Shown here one piece after another: positions 1 through 9,146 of a DNA stretch of 64,000 nt. The stretch lies in the NCBI RefSeq assembly GCF_002563895.1, contig NZ_PDJB01000001.1, positions 1,409,501-1,473,500 of the forward strand. The letters are read 5' to 3'. The translations under genes were made by a program, and so were the position numbers. Below the pieces are notes generated by a model that worked only from the letters and a program-made list of their open reading frames with translations, did not search any database and was not told where the DNA came from. Position 1 is the stretch's first letter. Each line of letters opens with the position of its first letter. Source of the stretch: Pseudomonas lurida. Lineage in GTDB: Bacteria; Pseudomonadota; Gammaproteobacteria; Pseudomonadales; Pseudomonadaceae.

Positions 1-113
1 TGGCCCCGACCGATTGGGTCATCGCCGCCGGTGTGCATGTGCTCCACGAGGGCCAGCAAGTGCGCCCGGTGGATCGCTCCAACCGTGTGGTGAATCTGGC
101 GGCCAAGGAGTAG
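1..113 (+). CDS. RND efflux periplasmic adaptor, C-terminal end (partial)
   Basis: Only the last 36 codons are in the window; the frame is open at the left edge and stops with TAG six bases before the next start codon. The residues (ending DRSNRVVNLAAKE) fit the membrane-proximal tail of a membrane fusion protein, where a 'V..G...L.EGQ.V.P' segment is typical. The tight spacing to an RND pump supports a role as its adaptor, linking the inner-membrane pump to an outer-membrane channel. The substrate cannot be told from this fragment. Confidence 0.75.
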   Translation, partial: APTDWVIAAGVHVLHEGQQVRPVDRSNRVVNLAAKE

Positions 114-119
114 TCCCCG

Positions 120-3100
120 ATGGGTTTCAATCTTTCCGAATGGGCGTTGCGTAATCGCCAGATCGTACTGTTCCTGATGATCCTACTGGCGGTCGTCGGT
201 ACATTGTCCTACTCCAAGCTGGGCCAAAGCGAGGACCCGCCGTTCACCTTCAAGGCCATGGTGATCAAGACCAACTGGCCCGGTGCAACCGCCCAGGAAG
301 TCTCGCGGCAAGTCACCGAGCGCATCGAGAAGAAGCTCATGGAGACGGGCGAGTACGAACGCATCGTCTCCTTCTCGCGCCCCGGTGAATCCCAGGTCAC
401 CTTCATAGCCCGCGATTCCATGCATTCGGCGCAGATCCCCGAGCTGTGGTACCAGGTGCGCAAAAAGATCAGCGACATCCGCCAGACCTTGCCGCCGGAT
501 ATCCAGGGGCCTTTTTTCAACGACGAATTTGGCACCACCTTCGGCAATATCTATGCGCTGACCGGCGATGGTTTTGACTACGCGGTGCTCAAGGACTACG
601 CCGACCGTATCCAGATTCAACTGCAGCGGGTGGCGGATGTGGGCAAGGTCGAGTTGCTCGGCCTGCAGGACGAAAAAATCTGGATCGAACTGTCCAACCT
701 CAAGCTCGCCACCCTCGGTCTACCCCTGGCAGCGGTGCAACAGGCGTTGCAGGAGCAGAACGCAGTCTCGACCGCAGGCTTCTTTGAAACGCCGAGCGAG
801 CGCGTGCAACTGCGGGTGTCGGGCAACTTCAAGAGCGTGGAAGAGATCCGCAGCTTCCCCATTCGCGTGGGCGACCGCACCTTCCGCATTGGCGATGTAG
901 CCGACATCCACCGCGGCTTCAACGACCCACCGGCACCGCGCATGCGCTACATGGGTGAAGACGCGATCGGCCTGGCCGTCGCCATGCGCGACGGTGGCGA
1001 CATCCTGGTATTGGGCAAAGCCCTGGAAGGCGAATTCGCACGCCTGCAAAAGAACCTTCCGGCCGGCATGGAGTTGCGCAAGGTGTCGGACCAACCGGCG
1101 GCGGTGAAAACCAGCGTCGGCGAATTCGTGCAGGTGCTGGCCGAAGCGCTGGCCATCGTGTTGCTGGTGAGTTTCTTCTCCCTCGGCGTGCGCACCGGCA
1201 TGGTGGTGGCCCTGGCGATTCCGCTGGTGCTGGCGATGACGTTTGCCACCATGTACTACCTTGGCATCGGCTTGCACAAGATTTCCCTGGGGGCACTGGT
1301 GTTGGCGTTGGGTTTGTTGGTGGATGACGCGATCATCGCCGTGGAAATGATGGCGATCAAGATGGAGCAGGGTTACGACCGGCTCAAGGCCGCCAGCTTT
1401 GCCTGGACCAGCACCGCGTTCCCGATGCTCACCGGCACATTGATCACCGCCGCTGGCTTCTTGCCGATTGCTACCGCGCAGTCGAGCACGGGCGAGTACA
1501 CGCGTTCGATCTTCCAGGTGGTGACCATCGCGTTGCTGGCCTCGTGGGTCGCCGCCGTGGTGTTCGTGCCCTACCTGGGGGAAAAACTCCTGCCGGACCT
1601 GGCGAAGATGCATGCCGCCAAGCACGGCAGTGATGGCCCGGATCCCTACGGCACACCGTTCTACCAACGTGTGCGGCGTTTGGTGGAGTGGTGCGTGCGG
1701 CGACGCAAAACCGTGATCGTCTTGACCCTGCTGCTGTTCGTTGGCTCGGTTGCGCTGTTCCGTTTTGTGCCGCAACAGTTCTTCCCCGCCTCGGGCCGTC
1801 TCGAACTGATGGTCGACTTGAAGCTGGCTGAAGGCGCCTCCCTGAGCAACACCGCCGACCAGGTCAAGCGCCTGGAGGCGTTGCTCAAGGATCACGCGGG
1901 CATTGACAACTACGTGGCCTACGTCGGCACCGGTTCGCCGCGTTTCTACCTGCCGCTGGATCAACAACTGCCGGCCACCAGCTTCGCCCAGTTTGTGGTG
2001 TTGGCTAAAACCATCGAGGAACGCGAAAGCCTGCGCACCTGGCTGATCGAAACCCTCAACGAGCAATTCCCCGACCTGCGTTCACGGGTCACCCGCCTGG
2101 AAAACGGCCCGCCCGTGGGCTATCCGGTGCAGTTTCGCGTGACTGGCGAACACATCGAGGAAGTCCGCGCCCTCGCGCGCAAAGTGGCGGCCAAGGTTCG
2201 CGAGAATACCCACGTGGTCAACGTGCACCTGGACTGGGAAGAGCCGAGCAAGATCGTCTACCTCAATATCGACCAGGACCGCGCCCGTGCCCTCGGCGTG
2301 AGTACGGCCAACATGTCGAAATTCCTCCAGAGTTCGTTGACCGGTTCCAGCGTGAGCCAGTATCGGGAGGACAACGAGTTGATCGAAATTCTCCTGCGCG
2401 GCACCGTGCATGAACGCACCGAACTGTCATTGCTGCCAAGCCTGGCGGTGCCGACGGACAACGGCAAAAGCGTGGCGCTGTCGCAGATCGCCACCCTTGA
2501 ATACGGCTTCGAGGAAGGCGTCATCTGGCACCGCAACCGTCTGCCAACAGTGACCATCCGCGCGGATATCTACGGCAAGGAGCAACCGGCGACGCTGGTC
2601 CAGCAGATTCTGCCGACCCTCGAGGGCGTGCGTGCCGAGCTCCCGGATGGCTACCTGCTGGATGTCGGCGGCACGGTCGAGGACTCTGCCCGTGGCCAAA
2701 ACTCGGTGAAGGCCGGCGTACCCTTGTTTATCGTGGTGGTGCTGACCCTGCTGATGCTGCAACTGCGCAGCTTCTCGCGCACTGCCATGGTGTTTCTGAC
2801 AGCCCCGTTGGGGTTGATCGGCGTGACGCTGTTCTTGCTGGTGTTCCGCCAGCCTTTCGGCTTCGTGGCCATGCTGGGAACCATCGCGCTGTCCGGGATG
2901 ATCATGCGTAACTCAGTGATCCTCGTGGACCAGATCGAACAGGACATCAAGGCGGGCCTGGCGCCCTGGCAGGCGATTATTGAAGCCACCGTCCGACGTT
3001 TCCGCCCAATTGTGCTGACAGCCCTGGCGGCCGTACTGGCGATGATCCCGCTGTCACGCAGCGTGTTCTTCGGGCCGATGGCCGTGGCGATCATGGGCGG

Positions 3101-3185
3101 GTTGATCGTGGCGACGGCGTTGACGCTGTTGTTCCTGCCGGCACTTTATGCTGCGTGGTTCCGGGTGAAAAAGGACGTCGCATAA
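120..3185 (+). CDS. RND efflux transporter permease, TriC-like
   Basis: Inner-membrane proton-driven drug exporter of the RND superfamily, 1021 aa, the normal length. It has an N-terminal membrane helix (IVLFLMILLAVVG), two large periplasmic loops and two blocks of membrane helices. The proton-relay Asp pair of TM4 is visible in 'GLLVDDAIIAVE' at about residues 395-406. From memory the sequence resembles TriC, the triclosan pump of P. aeruginosa, more than MexB: it has the 'LGQSEDPPFTFKAMV' start typical of that branch. It follows its adaptor gene directly, so the two form one operon. No outer-membrane channel gene follows, so the pump probably borrows one. The substrate is not determined. 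Confidence 0.93.
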   Translation: MGFNLSEWALRNRQIVLFLMILLAVVGTLSYSKLGQSEDPPFTFKAMVIKTNWPGATAQEVSRQVTERIEKKLMETGEYERIVSFSRPGESQVTFIARDSMHSAQIPELWYQVRKKISDIRQTLPPDIQGPFFNDEFGTTFGNIYALTGDGFDYAVLKDYADRIQIQLQRVADVGKVELLGLQDEKIWIELSNLKLATLGLPLAAVQQALQEQNAVSTAGFFETPSERVQLRVSGNFKSVEEIRSFPIRVGDRTFRIGDVADIHRGFNDPPAPRMRYMGEDAIGLAVAMRDGGDILVLGKALEGEFARLQKNLPAGMELRKVSDQPAAVKTSVGEFVQVLAEALAIVLLVSFFSLGVRTGMVVALAIPLVLAMTFATMYYLGIGLHKISLGALVLALGLLVDDAIIAVEMMAIKMEQGYDRLKAASFAWTSTAFPMLTGTLITAAGFLPIATAQSSTGEYTRSIFQVVTIALLASWVAAVVFVPYLGEKLLPDLAKMHAAKHGSDGPDPYGTPFYQRVRRLVEWCVRRRKTVIVLTLLLFVGSVALFRFVPQQFFPASGRLELMVDLKLAEGASLSNTADQVKRLEALLKDHAGIDNYVAYVGTGSPRFYLPLDQQLPATSFAQFVVLAKTIEERESLRTWLIETLNEQFPDLRSRVTRLENGPPVGYPVQFRVTGEHIEEVRALARKVAAKVRENTHVVNVHLDWEEPSKIVYLNIDQDRARALGVSTANMSKFLQSSLTGSSVSQYREDNELIEILLRGTVHERTELSLLPSLAVPTDNGKSVALSQIATLEYGFEEGVIWHRNRLPTVTIRADIYGKEQPATLVQQILPTLEGVRAELPDGYLLDVGGTVEDSARGQNSVKAGVPLFIVVVLTLLMLQLRSFSRTAMVFLTAPLGLIGVTLFLLVFRQPFGFVAMLGTIALSGMIMRNSVILVDQIEQDIKAGLAPWQAIIEATVRRFRPIVLTALAAVLAMIPLSRSVFFGPMAVAIMGGLIVATALTLLFLPALYAAWFRVKKDVA

Positions 3186-3197
3186 TCACGCAGGCTC

Positions 3198-3235
3198 CCG
3201 GCCAGACCAACACGTCAAGGCGTTGATCTGGCCGG
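3198..3235 (+). terminator. Hairpin after the RND operon
   Basis: CCGGCCAGA (3198-3206) pairs with TCTGGCCGG (3227-3235), with a short inner stem possible. It lies 13 bases after the pump stop codon, the right place for a terminator. There is no T-run after it, so termination is an inference. Confidence 0.5.
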
Positions 3236-3357
3236 CTATCTCGGCCGTGCACGGGGTCGGCTAGCGTCCGATTCACATGCCGATGCAACCTCCATCGATG
3301 CAGGTGGAACGTTCCCTACGTTTACTCCACTCACAAAAGCGTGCTGGAACGGCGCGC

Positions 3358-3397
3358 AGGCTCGGACTTTGCCAGTGGGCAAACGAGCCTCTTTTTC
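3358..3397 (+). terminator. Intrinsic terminator-like hairpin just upstream of the 87-aa ORF
   Basis: AGGCTCG (3358-3364) pairs with CGAGCCT (3384-3390), and inside it TTTGCC (3368-3373) pairs with GGCAAA (3378-3383) around an AGTG loop; GAC is bulged on the left. CTTTTTCT follows directly. This is a standard intrinsic terminator shape. It ends 22 bases before the ATG at 3419 and 8 bases before its ribosome binding site, so it may be an attenuator in the leader of that gene or the 3' end of a small RNA starting upstream. Confidence 0.6.
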
Positions 3398-3418
3398 TGT
3401 GGGTTAAGGGAGTGTTCT

Positions 3419-3682
3419 ATGTCGATTTTTACCGCCATTGCTAATTTCAAGATTGCGTTCCTGGAGGCCCTGATAGGCAACCATTCATCTAAACCAGGCT
3501 ATGAGCCCGCCAAGCCGCAGCGGCCAGGTTATGGCAACTGCCAGCACCCGCACCGTCCTCATACAAGCCGCCCGGGGTACCCCTATGCTCAACCGGCCAA
3601 GCCGATCGACAGCACACCACACCCACACAGGATCACCGGGCATCACGTGTCCGGCAGGCCAGTGTTTTCATTGAGTCGTTAA
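3419..3682 (+). CDS. Hypothetical 87-aa His/Pro-rich small protein
   Basis: I do not recognise a family. The ATG at 3419 is chosen because AAGGGAG lies 6 bases upstream, a strong ribosome binding site. The N-terminus (MSIFTAIANFKIAFLEALIG) could form an amphipathic helix. The rest is low-complexity: RPGY-type motifs recur (KPGYEPAKPQRPGYG, SRPGYPYAQPAKP), followed by a His-rich part (HPHRITGHH). There is no signal peptide or clear membrane helix. Metal binding by the histidines is possible but is only a guess from composition. The gene stands alone between two hairpins, so it is probably monocistronic. Confidence 0.55.
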   Translation: MSIFTAIANFKIAFLEALIGNHSSKPGYEPAKPQRPGYGNCQHPHRPHTSRPGYPYAQPAKPIDSTPHPHRITGHHVSGRPVFSLSR

Positions 3683-3696
3683 GCGCGTGAGAGCGC

Positions 3697-3729
3697 TGCG
3701 CCCAGGCCAGTGACAAGCGACTGGGCGCA
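3697..3729. terminator. Hairpin between convergent genes
   Basis: TGCGCCCAG (3697-3705) pairs perfectly with CTGGGCGCA (3721-3729) around a 15-base loop. It lies between the stop of the 87-aa ORF and the stop of the convergent DUF4197 gene, so it may act in both directions. No T-run is seen on either side. Confidence 0.5.
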
Positions 3730-3744
3730 ATCGAGGGGAGGGGG

Positions 3745-4434
3745 TTACAGCGCGCCAAACACCTTCTTCGCCAGGCTGGTGGCCGCCGCTGCCGGGTTTT
3801 CGCGAATGGTTTCTTCCTGCTTGGCAATCATCTTGAACAACCCGTCCAGCGCCTGCTCGGTCACGTAGTTTTCGACGTTGGCGCTCTTGGCGTCCACTGC
3901 GCCAAACGCCGCGGCCTTGCCGGCCAAGGCGTTGTATTGCTGGGCCACACCCACCTTGTCGGTGGCGGCCTTGACGATCGGCAGGAACTTGGCGCGGATT
4001 TGTTCACGGCTGCTTTTGTTCAGGTACTGGGTGGCGGAATCCTGGCCTCCGCTGAGGATGCCCTTGGCGTCAGTCACGCTCATGTTTTTCACGGCGTTGA
4101 CCAGGATCGGCTGGGCCTGGGTGACGGCGGTTTCGGCAGCCTTGTTCATGCTGGTTTCCAGCTGCGTGACCTGGTCACCCATGCCGAACATTTTCAGCTT
4201 GTCAGCGACTTTGCCCAGCTTGCCTGGCAGGCCGATCTTCACTTCCGGGTTGTTACTGAAACCACCGGGTACGCCCAGTTGCTTCACGGCGATCTGCGCG
4301 CCTTGGGTCAGGGCATCCTTGAGGCCGCCGCTGGCGTCACCCTGGGACAGGCTGCTCAAGTCCAGGGCCATGGCGTTGGCACCGAGCAACAGGCCGGCGC
4401 ACAGGGCAGTAAAGCGAAGGGAGTTACGGAGCAT
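3745..4434 (-). CDS. DUF4197 domain-containing protein
   Basis: A 229-aa exported protein of the DUF4197 family, common in Proteobacteria and of unknown function. The start at 4434 is preferred: AAGGAAG precedes it and the product then begins with a signal peptide (MLRNSLRFTALCAGLLLGANAMA), cut before LDLSSLSQGDASGG. The family signature is visible in 'LTQGAQIAVKQLGVPGGF', 'VKIGLPGKLGKVADKLKMFGMGDQ' and the C-terminal 'TEQALDGLFKMIAKQEETIRENP'. The mature protein is helical with no recognisable catalytic site and is probably periplasmic. The next gene on the same strand is an outer-membrane-type lipoprotein 40 bases upstream, so the pair may be cotranscribed. Confidence 0.85.
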   Translation of the reverse strand: MLRNSLRFTALCAGLLLGANAMALDLSSLSQGDASGGLKDALTQGAQIAVKQLGVPGGFSNNPEVKIGLPGKLGKVADKLKMFGMGDQVTQLETSMNKAAETAVTQAQPILVNAVKNMSVTDAKGILSGGQDSATQYLNKSSREQIRAKFLPIVKAATDKVGVAQQYNALAGKAAAFGAVDAKSANVENYVTEQALDGLFKMIAKQEETIRENPAAAATSLAKKVFGAL

Positions 4435-4474
4435 GGGCGCTTCCTTTTGATAGGGCTTAGGTTCTAGAGGCTGT

Positions 4475-4876
4475 TCAATGAGCCACAGCATCAACGCGCA
4501 GGCGCAGAGGTTGTGGGTCCTCGCCATTGAGCTGCACAGCGTGCCGTTCGGTAGTGATAAACAGTAGCTTGCCATCCAGTTCGATGCGAGCACTCACCGA
4601 ATAGCTGTGGCCGGGTTTGACCTGCGACGGGTCATAGCTCAGGTGGAAGGGCAGCGGCACCTGGCCTTTGACCGGGCCTTTCTGCTCGGCGAGTGTCACG
4701 GCGGGTGCATCCGCCAGGGACACGTCTTGCAGGCTGACACTCAAGGTCGCGCTTGGCGGCAGGGCGATGCGTTGCAGGTAGAACACTTCGCCGTCGAGAC
4801 TGGCCTTGGGCGTGGGACTCATGCTTTGGCAGGCTCCGAGCAGGGCGGTGAGGCCCAGGAGGATGATCTTTTTCAT
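4475..4876 (-). CDS. YbaY-family lipoprotein
   Basis: A 133-aa lipoprotein. The start at 4876 has AAGGAG upstream and gives MKKIILLGLTALLGAC, a lipoprotein signal peptide with lipobox LGAC and lipidated Cys16. The mature part carries the YbaY/YscW-type fold signature ('YLQRIALPPSATLSVSLQDVSLAD', 'PLPFHLSYD', 'YSVSARIELDGKLLFIT'). The family is widespread but poorly understood; YscW members are pilotins for type III secretins, but no secretion genes are nearby, so a general envelope role is more likely. It lies upstream of the DUF4197 gene on the same strand. Confidence 0.85.
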   Translation of the reverse strand: MKKIILLGLTALLGACQSMSPTPKASLDGEVFYLQRIALPPSATLSVSLQDVSLADAPAVTLAEQKGPVKGQVPLPFHLSYDPSQVKPGHSYSVSARIELDGKLLFITTERHAVQLNGEDPQPLRLRVDAVAH

Positions 4877-4927
4877 GGTACAACTCCTTTTCAACGGCGC
4901 CGGCATCCAACCGGCGCCTGCTTAAAT

Positions 4928-7432
4928 CTAGCGGTTTTCTTCAGGTTCGACAGGTGCTTCACCCGCGCCATCGACACGATGCAGGGCCACCTGGCGTATC
5001 GACAGGCGAATATCGGCTGGCAATACGCGCTTGGCGGCGCCTTCGGCCAACTCGCCGAGCAAATCGTGATAACTCAACTTGCCGGCTTCGTCGCGGCGCA
5101 GCACATCTTGCTCCAGCAAGGTCTGGATGAAATGTCGGAAAAGGCTCTTATCGAAGAACTCCGGGGCGTTGAGGCCATGCAGGATCGACAGGCGCTGGGC
5201 CATGATCGTGCAGAGGTCTTCCAGTTCTTCGGCACTGATGCTGTTCTGGCCGCTGTTGAGCAGCAGCGAGATCGCCATGTAGAAGCGTTGCAGGGTCTGG
5301 GCGATGCTCTTGGACAGCAGCGTCAGCAACACAAAGTGCCGTGAACTCGGTGCCGGGCGCAGGTAAACGTTATTCTCGAAACGCAGCAGGCCTTGTTCGA
5401 CAAAGGCTTCCAGCCATTGGTCGATCACGGCGTCCAGCTCTTCCAGGGACCAGCGGATAAACAACTCCGATTGCAGGTACGGGTACAGCGCGTGGGTATA
5501 GCGCAGGATCTGATCGCGGCTCATCCGCGAACTGCTCTGGAAGAAACTGGCCAGCAGCGCCGGCAGTGCGAAGATGTGCAGCACGTTGTTGCGGTAGTAG
5601 GTCATCAGGACGGCGTTCTGCTCATCCAGGTACAGAATCTTACCCAGGGCATCGCTCTGTTCCGACAGCAGGTCCATGTCCTTGACGTGTTGGATCAGCG
5701 CCAGGCCATCGCCTTCGGGCAAGGTGGTGTGGGGCGAGTAGGGCACGCGGCGCAGCAGCGCCAGGTACAGGTCCAGTTGGCGCGCCATGGCCTGTTCGTC
5801 GAGGGCCAGGCGTGTGGTGGACAGCAGGGCCAGGGCCACCAGGTTGACCGGGTTTACTGCGGCGGCTTCGTTCAAGTGGCGCGCCACCTGTTCGCCGAGG
5901 CGGTTGGTGGTTTCGTTGAGCCAGGCCGGTTTGTAGTTCGGGGCCAATTCCTGGGCACGCCAGTCCGGTTGCTCGGCGTCGAGGAATTCGGCCAGTTTGA
6001 TCGGCTCGCCAAAGTTGACCGCGACCTGGCCAAAGCGTTGCTTGAGCGCGCCAACCACTTTGAAGATATCGAAGATCGACTCTTTCTTCTTGCTCGCGCC
6101 GCGCAACTCACCGAGGTAGGTGCGGCCTTCGAGCACGCGCTCGTAGCCGATGTACACCGGCACGAACACGATCGGCATGCGTGAGGAGCGCAGGAAACTG
6201 CGCAGTGTAATCGCCAGCATCCCGGTTTTCGGCTGCAGCATGCGCCCGGTGCGCGAGCGCCCGCCTTCGACGAAGTACTCCACCGGGAAGCCTTTGGTGA
6301 ACAGGGTGTGCAGGTATTCGTTGAACACCGAGGTGTACAACGGGTTGCCCTTGAAGGTGCGTCGCATGAAAAACGCACCGCCACGGCGCAGCAGGCTGCC
6401 GATCACCGGCATGTTCAGGTTGATCCCCGCAGCGATGTGCGGCGGGGTCAGGCCATTCTTGAACAGCAGGTAGGACAGCAGCAGGTAATCGATATGGCTG
6501 CGGTGGCACGGCACGTAGATCACCTCGTAGCCCTGGGCAACCTGTTGCACACCTTCGATGTTATTGACCTTGATACCGTCGTAGATCTTGTTCCAGAACC
6601 AGCTCAGCACCACTTCGAGGAAGCGAATCGCCGTGTAGGTGTAGTCCGAGGCGATCTCGTTGCCGTAGCGCAGGGCCTGGGCCTTGGCTTTCTCCGGGCT
6701 GATCTTTTCCCGTTCGGCTTCCTCGGCGATGGCTTGGCGCACCAATGGCATGTTGACCAACCCCTTCACCAGGTTGCGGCGGTGGGACAGGTCGGGGCCG
6801 ATCACGGCGGTCTTCAGGTTACGAAAGTGCACACGCAAGATGCGCTGGGCCATGCGCACCGTACGTTCGTGCCCTTTATTGTGCTCGATCAATTCACGCA
6901 GGTTGATTGGCGCAGAGAATTGCACGCGGGTCTTGCGACCCAGGATCAGGATGCTCAACAACCGACGCAGACGGCCGGTGACGGCCCAGCTGTCGGCAAA
7001 CAGCAGCTTCCACGGGCTGGACTCGCTCTCGGGCGACTGCCCCCAGAACACGCTGACCGGAATGATTTGTGCATCCTCTTGCGCGTGCTCGCTGAGGGTG
7101 TCGACCAGGCGAGTCAGGGTCGGCGGCGCGCCGCGCTTGTCCTGGCGGCCGAGCCAGTCCGGTTCTGGTGTGAGGTAGAAGAACGCCGCGGGCTCCATCA
7201 ACGGGCCAACCGCCACCGGCAGCACCGGGCGCGGCAGGCCGGCCTTGGTGCACTCGGCATCGACCACGGCCAATTCGGTGAGGGAGGGCGATTGCAGGAC
7301 GTAGAACACCGGCCGGCTGCGGTCCAGGTTAAGGGTTAAGGACGACTGGTTGATCGTCTCCGAGCGAACCCAGAGGTACAACAGTCGGCGCAAGGTGCCA
7401 AACACTAGACGGCGAAACGGAGAGCGGGTCAT
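4928..7432 (-). CDS. plsB: Glycerol-3-phosphate 1-O-acyltransferase
   Basis: Acylates sn-glycerol-3-phosphate at position 1 with an acyl chain from acyl-CoA or acyl-ACP to make lysophosphatidate, the first step of phospholipid synthesis, at the inner membrane. The 834-aa length is normal for PlsB. The four acyltransferase blocks are in order: [12 protein letters not shown] (about 307-318, catalytic His and Asp), [10 protein letters not shown] (about 352), [12 protein letters not shown] (about 388, substrate phosphate binding) and [12 protein letters not shown] (about 421). It is divergent from the cold-shock gene at 7614. No strong ribosome binding site is visible before its ATG. Confidence 0.97.
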   Translation of the reverse strand: MTRSPFRRLVFGTLRRLLYLWVRSETINQSSLTLNLDRSRPVFYVLQSPSLTELAVVDAECTKAGLPRPVLPVAVGPLMEPAAFFYLTPEPDWLGRQDKRGAPPTLTRLVDTLSEHAQEDAQIIPVSVFWGQSPESESSPWKLLFADSWAVTGRLRRLLSILILGRKTRVQFSAPINLRELIEHNKGHERTVRMAQRILRVHFRNLKTAVIGPDLSHRRNLVKGLVNMPLVRQAIAEEAEREKISPEKAKAQALRYGNEIASDYTYTAIRFLEVVLSWFWNKIYDGIKVNNIEGVQQVAQGYEVIYVPCHRSHIDYLLLSYLLFKNGLTPPHIAAGINLNMPVIGSLLRRGGAFFMRRTFKGNPLYTSVFNEYLHTLFTKGFPVEYFVEGGRSRTGRMLQPKTGMLAITLRSFLRSSRMPIVFVPVYIGYERVLEGRTYLGELRGASKKKESIFDIFKVVGALKQRFGQVAVNFGEPIKLAEFLDAEQPDWRAQELAPNYKPAWLNETTNRLGEQVARHLNEAAAVNPVNLVALALLSTTRLALDEQAMARQLDLYLALLRRVPYSPHTTLPEGDGLALIQHVKDMDLLSEQSDALGKILYLDEQNAVLMTYYRNNVLHIFALPALLASFFQSSSRMSRDQILRYTHALYPYLQSELFIRWSLEELDAVIDQWLEAFVEQGLLRFENNVYLRPAPSSRHFVLLTLLSKSIAQTLQRFYMAISLLLNSGQNSISAEELEDLCTIMAQRLSILHGLNAPEFFDKSLFRHFIQTLLEQDVLRRDEAGKLSYHDLLGELAEGAAKRVLPADIRLSIRQVALHRVDGAGEAPVEPEENR

Positions 7433-7532
7433 AGGCGTGCTGCTTCAAGTGGAAAAAACCGAGCAGATGCTCGGGCGGGTAGTGTGCCGTATTCGCCGAA
7501 AATCGGCAAAAAAGCAGCGAAGTAAACTTGAG

Positions 7533-7560
7533 TTGAACGTTTTTGAGCCTGTCTTATACT
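7533..7560 (+). promoter_or_regulatory. Sigma-70-type promoter of the cold-shock gene
   Basis: TTGAAC (7533-7538) and TATACT (7555-7560) are separated by 16 bases, close to consensus. Transcription would start near 7567 and give a leader of about 47 bases before the ATG at 7614, with GGGAG as ribosome binding site. Confidence 0.65.
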
Positions 7561-7613
7561 CGGCAGTTCAATGCGAGCGACTCAACAATAAAAAGCATGT
7601 GGGAGTAAAACAG

Positions 7614-7823
7614 ATGGCAACGCGCGAAACCGGCAATGTGAAGTGGTTCAACGATGCAAAGGGCTATGGGTTTATTCAACGCGAAGACGGCAAGGATGTG
7701 TTTGTGCACTACCGCGCCATTCGTGGTGAAGGCCACCGCTCCCTGGCCGAGGGCCAGCAGGTGGAATACGCCGTGGTGACCGGCGAAAAGGGGCTGCAGG
7801 CGGAGGATGTGGTCGGTCTTTGA
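7614..7823 (+). CDS. Cold-shock domain protein
   Basis: A 69-aa single-stranded nucleic-acid-binding protein (one OB-fold cold-shock domain). The RNP1 motif KGYGFIQ (about 16-22) and RNP2 motif VFVHY (about 29-33) are present, preceded by the usual [10 protein letters not shown] start. Such proteins act as RNA chaperones or regulators of translation. The ATG at 7614 follows GGGAG. It differs from the second cold-shock protein in this window (60034-60243) in its acidic charge pattern and ends DVVGL. Its own promoter lies upstream and a REP hairpin follows, so it is monocistronic. Confidence 0.92.
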   Translation: MATRETGNVKWFNDAKGYGFIQREDGKDVFVHYRAIRGEGHRSLAEGQQVEYAVVTGEKGLQAEDVVGL

Positions 7824-7851
7824 GCTAGAGTTACGTAACGCCGCTGAACCC

Positions 7852-7881
7852 ATGTGGGAGCGGGCGAGCCCGCTCCCACAT
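7852..7881. repeat. REP-type inverted repeat
   Basis: A perfect palindromic hairpin: 14-base arms (ATGTGGGAGCGGGC and its complement) around GA. The GTGGGAGC...GCTCCCAC core is the usual pseudomonad REP seen at several other places in this window. It lies between two convergent genes and may also end transcription. Confidence 0.85.
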
Positions 7882-7904
7882 TTGATTAGGGCCACCGTTT
7901 GAAT

Positions 7905-8282
7905 TCAGGCCGTTTTCCAGGTGATCTGCTCTTCACCGTCCGCGCTGATGCGGACCCAGGTGTCAGCGCTTTCCTCACCTTCTTCCTCAACCCACGTCCC
8001 CGGTGCGCAACGCACTTCGACGTTCAGCGCGGCAAACGCGGCGCGGGCGCAGGCGATGTCGTCGTCCCATGGGGTCTGGTCGCTTTCCAGGTACAGGCTG
8101 TTCCATTTGCCTACGGCTTTGGGTAGCCACGTGACGGGCACGTTGCCGGCCTTGCACTTGTAGGTCTGGCCTTTCTGGACCCAGTCGGTGCACGGGCCCA
8201 GGGCGGCGCCCAGCCAGGCGGCGATGGCCTTGTAGTCGACGTCGGCGTCCTTCAGGTAAATCTCGATATCAGGTTGGCGCAT
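7905..8282 (-). CDS. Conserved hypothetical protein, 125 aa
   Basis: I do not recognise a named family. The start at 8282 is chosen for its GAGGAA ribosome binding site. The product is soluble, acidic and Trp-rich (ten Trp residues), with 'YKAIAAWLGAALGPCTDW', 'WNSLYLESDQTPWDDDIACARAAF' and a C-terminal beta-like part 'TWVRISADGEEQITW'. It has no signal peptide or membrane segment. It ends close to the REP hairpin and its start is 54 bases from the stop of rlmA, so it may be expressed from the rlmA-dapE unit. Confidence 0.75.
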   Translation of the reverse strand: MRQPDIEIYLKDADVDYKAIAAWLGAALGPCTDWVQKGQTYKCKAGNVPVTWLPKAVGKWNSLYLESDQTPWDDDIACARAAFAALNVEVRCAPGTWVEEEGEESADTWVRISADGEEQITWKTA

Positions 8283-8336
8283 GGATGTTCCTCGTTGCGG
8301 GATTCGAAAATCCATTCGCGGATACTTAAAAGTCGG

Positions 8337-9146
8337 TTATTGAAGCACGAAATAATCGTAGCGCATTGACACCGTGACCTGCAGCGGCTCGGCGGCCCCG
8401 ATCACCTCGGCGCGGCGCTCGGCACTGGCGCGCCAGCCGTGAGGCGTCATTGCCAACAGGTTGGCGCGGTCGTGGGGCTCGGCCAGGCTCAGGGTGAACG
8501 CCAGGGTTTCGCTGTGCGCCAAACTCATGCCGTCCGGTACCAGGGCCAGATGCTTGTCGTCGGTGTACTCGCGCACTTCGTCGTACAGGCGTTCGCGCAG
8601 TTCCATCAAGTGGCCGGCGGTGGGGCCGACTTTCATCAGGCCGCCGCCAGGGCTGAGCAGGCGCTTGGCCTCTTCCCAGTCCAATGGGCTGAAAACGCTG
8701 GCGAGAAACTGACAGCTGCCTGACGCCAACGGCACACGGGCCATGCTCGCGATCAACCAGGTCAGCGCCGGGTTACGCTTGCATGCGCGCTTGACGGCTT
8801 CCTTGGAAATATCCAGGGCATAGCCATCGGCATTGGGCAGGGCCTCGGCGATCTGCGCGGTGTAGTAACCCTCGCCACAACCGATGTCCACCCAGCGCTG
8901 CGGCGCGCGTTCGGCGGCAAGTTCCGCCAGGCGCCTGGCCACCGGAGCGTAGTGCCCGGCGTTGAGAAAGTCACGACGCGCCTCGACCATGGCCAGGTTG
9001 TCGCCTGGGTCGCGGCTGTTCTTGTGCTGCACCGGCAACAGGTTCAGGTAACCCTGGCGTGCACGGTCGAAACGATGCCCGGCCGGGCACGCCACGCCAT
9101 TGTCCACCGCGTTCAGCGGGGCGCTGCAAATGGGGCAGGCCAGCAT
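8337..9146 (-). CDS. rlmA: 23S rRNA (guanine-N1)-methyltransferase RlmA
   Basis: Methylates N1 of a guanine in helix 35 of 23S rRNA (G745 in E. coli) with S-adenosylmethionine. The 269-aa protein begins with the RlmA zinc-binding module (CPICSAPL...CPAGHRFDRARQGYLNLL, residues about 4-36) and continues with a Rossmann methyltransferase domain, in which 'WVDIGCGEGYYT' is the SAM-binding loop. Its ATG overlaps the TGA of dapE by one base (TGATG), so the two are translationally coupled. Confidence 0.93.
   Translation of the reverse strand: MLACPICSAPLNAVDNGVACPAGHRFDRARQGYLNLLPVQHKNSRDPGDNLAMVEARRDFLNAGHYAPVARRLAELAAERAPQRWVDIGCGEGYYTAQIAEALPNADGYALDISKEAVKRACKRNPALTWLIASMARVPLASGSCQFLASVFSPLDWEEAKRLLSPGGGLMKVGPTAGHLMELRERLYDEVREYTDDKHLALVPDGMSLAHSETLAFTLSLAEPHDRANLLAMTPHGWRASAERRAEVIGAAEPLQVTVSMRYDYFVLQ

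Noticed and set aside
720..2066. A 448-codon open frame antisense to the RND pump gene
   Set aside because: Composition rich in His, Gln and Arg is typical of shadow frames, and the pump gene is certain.
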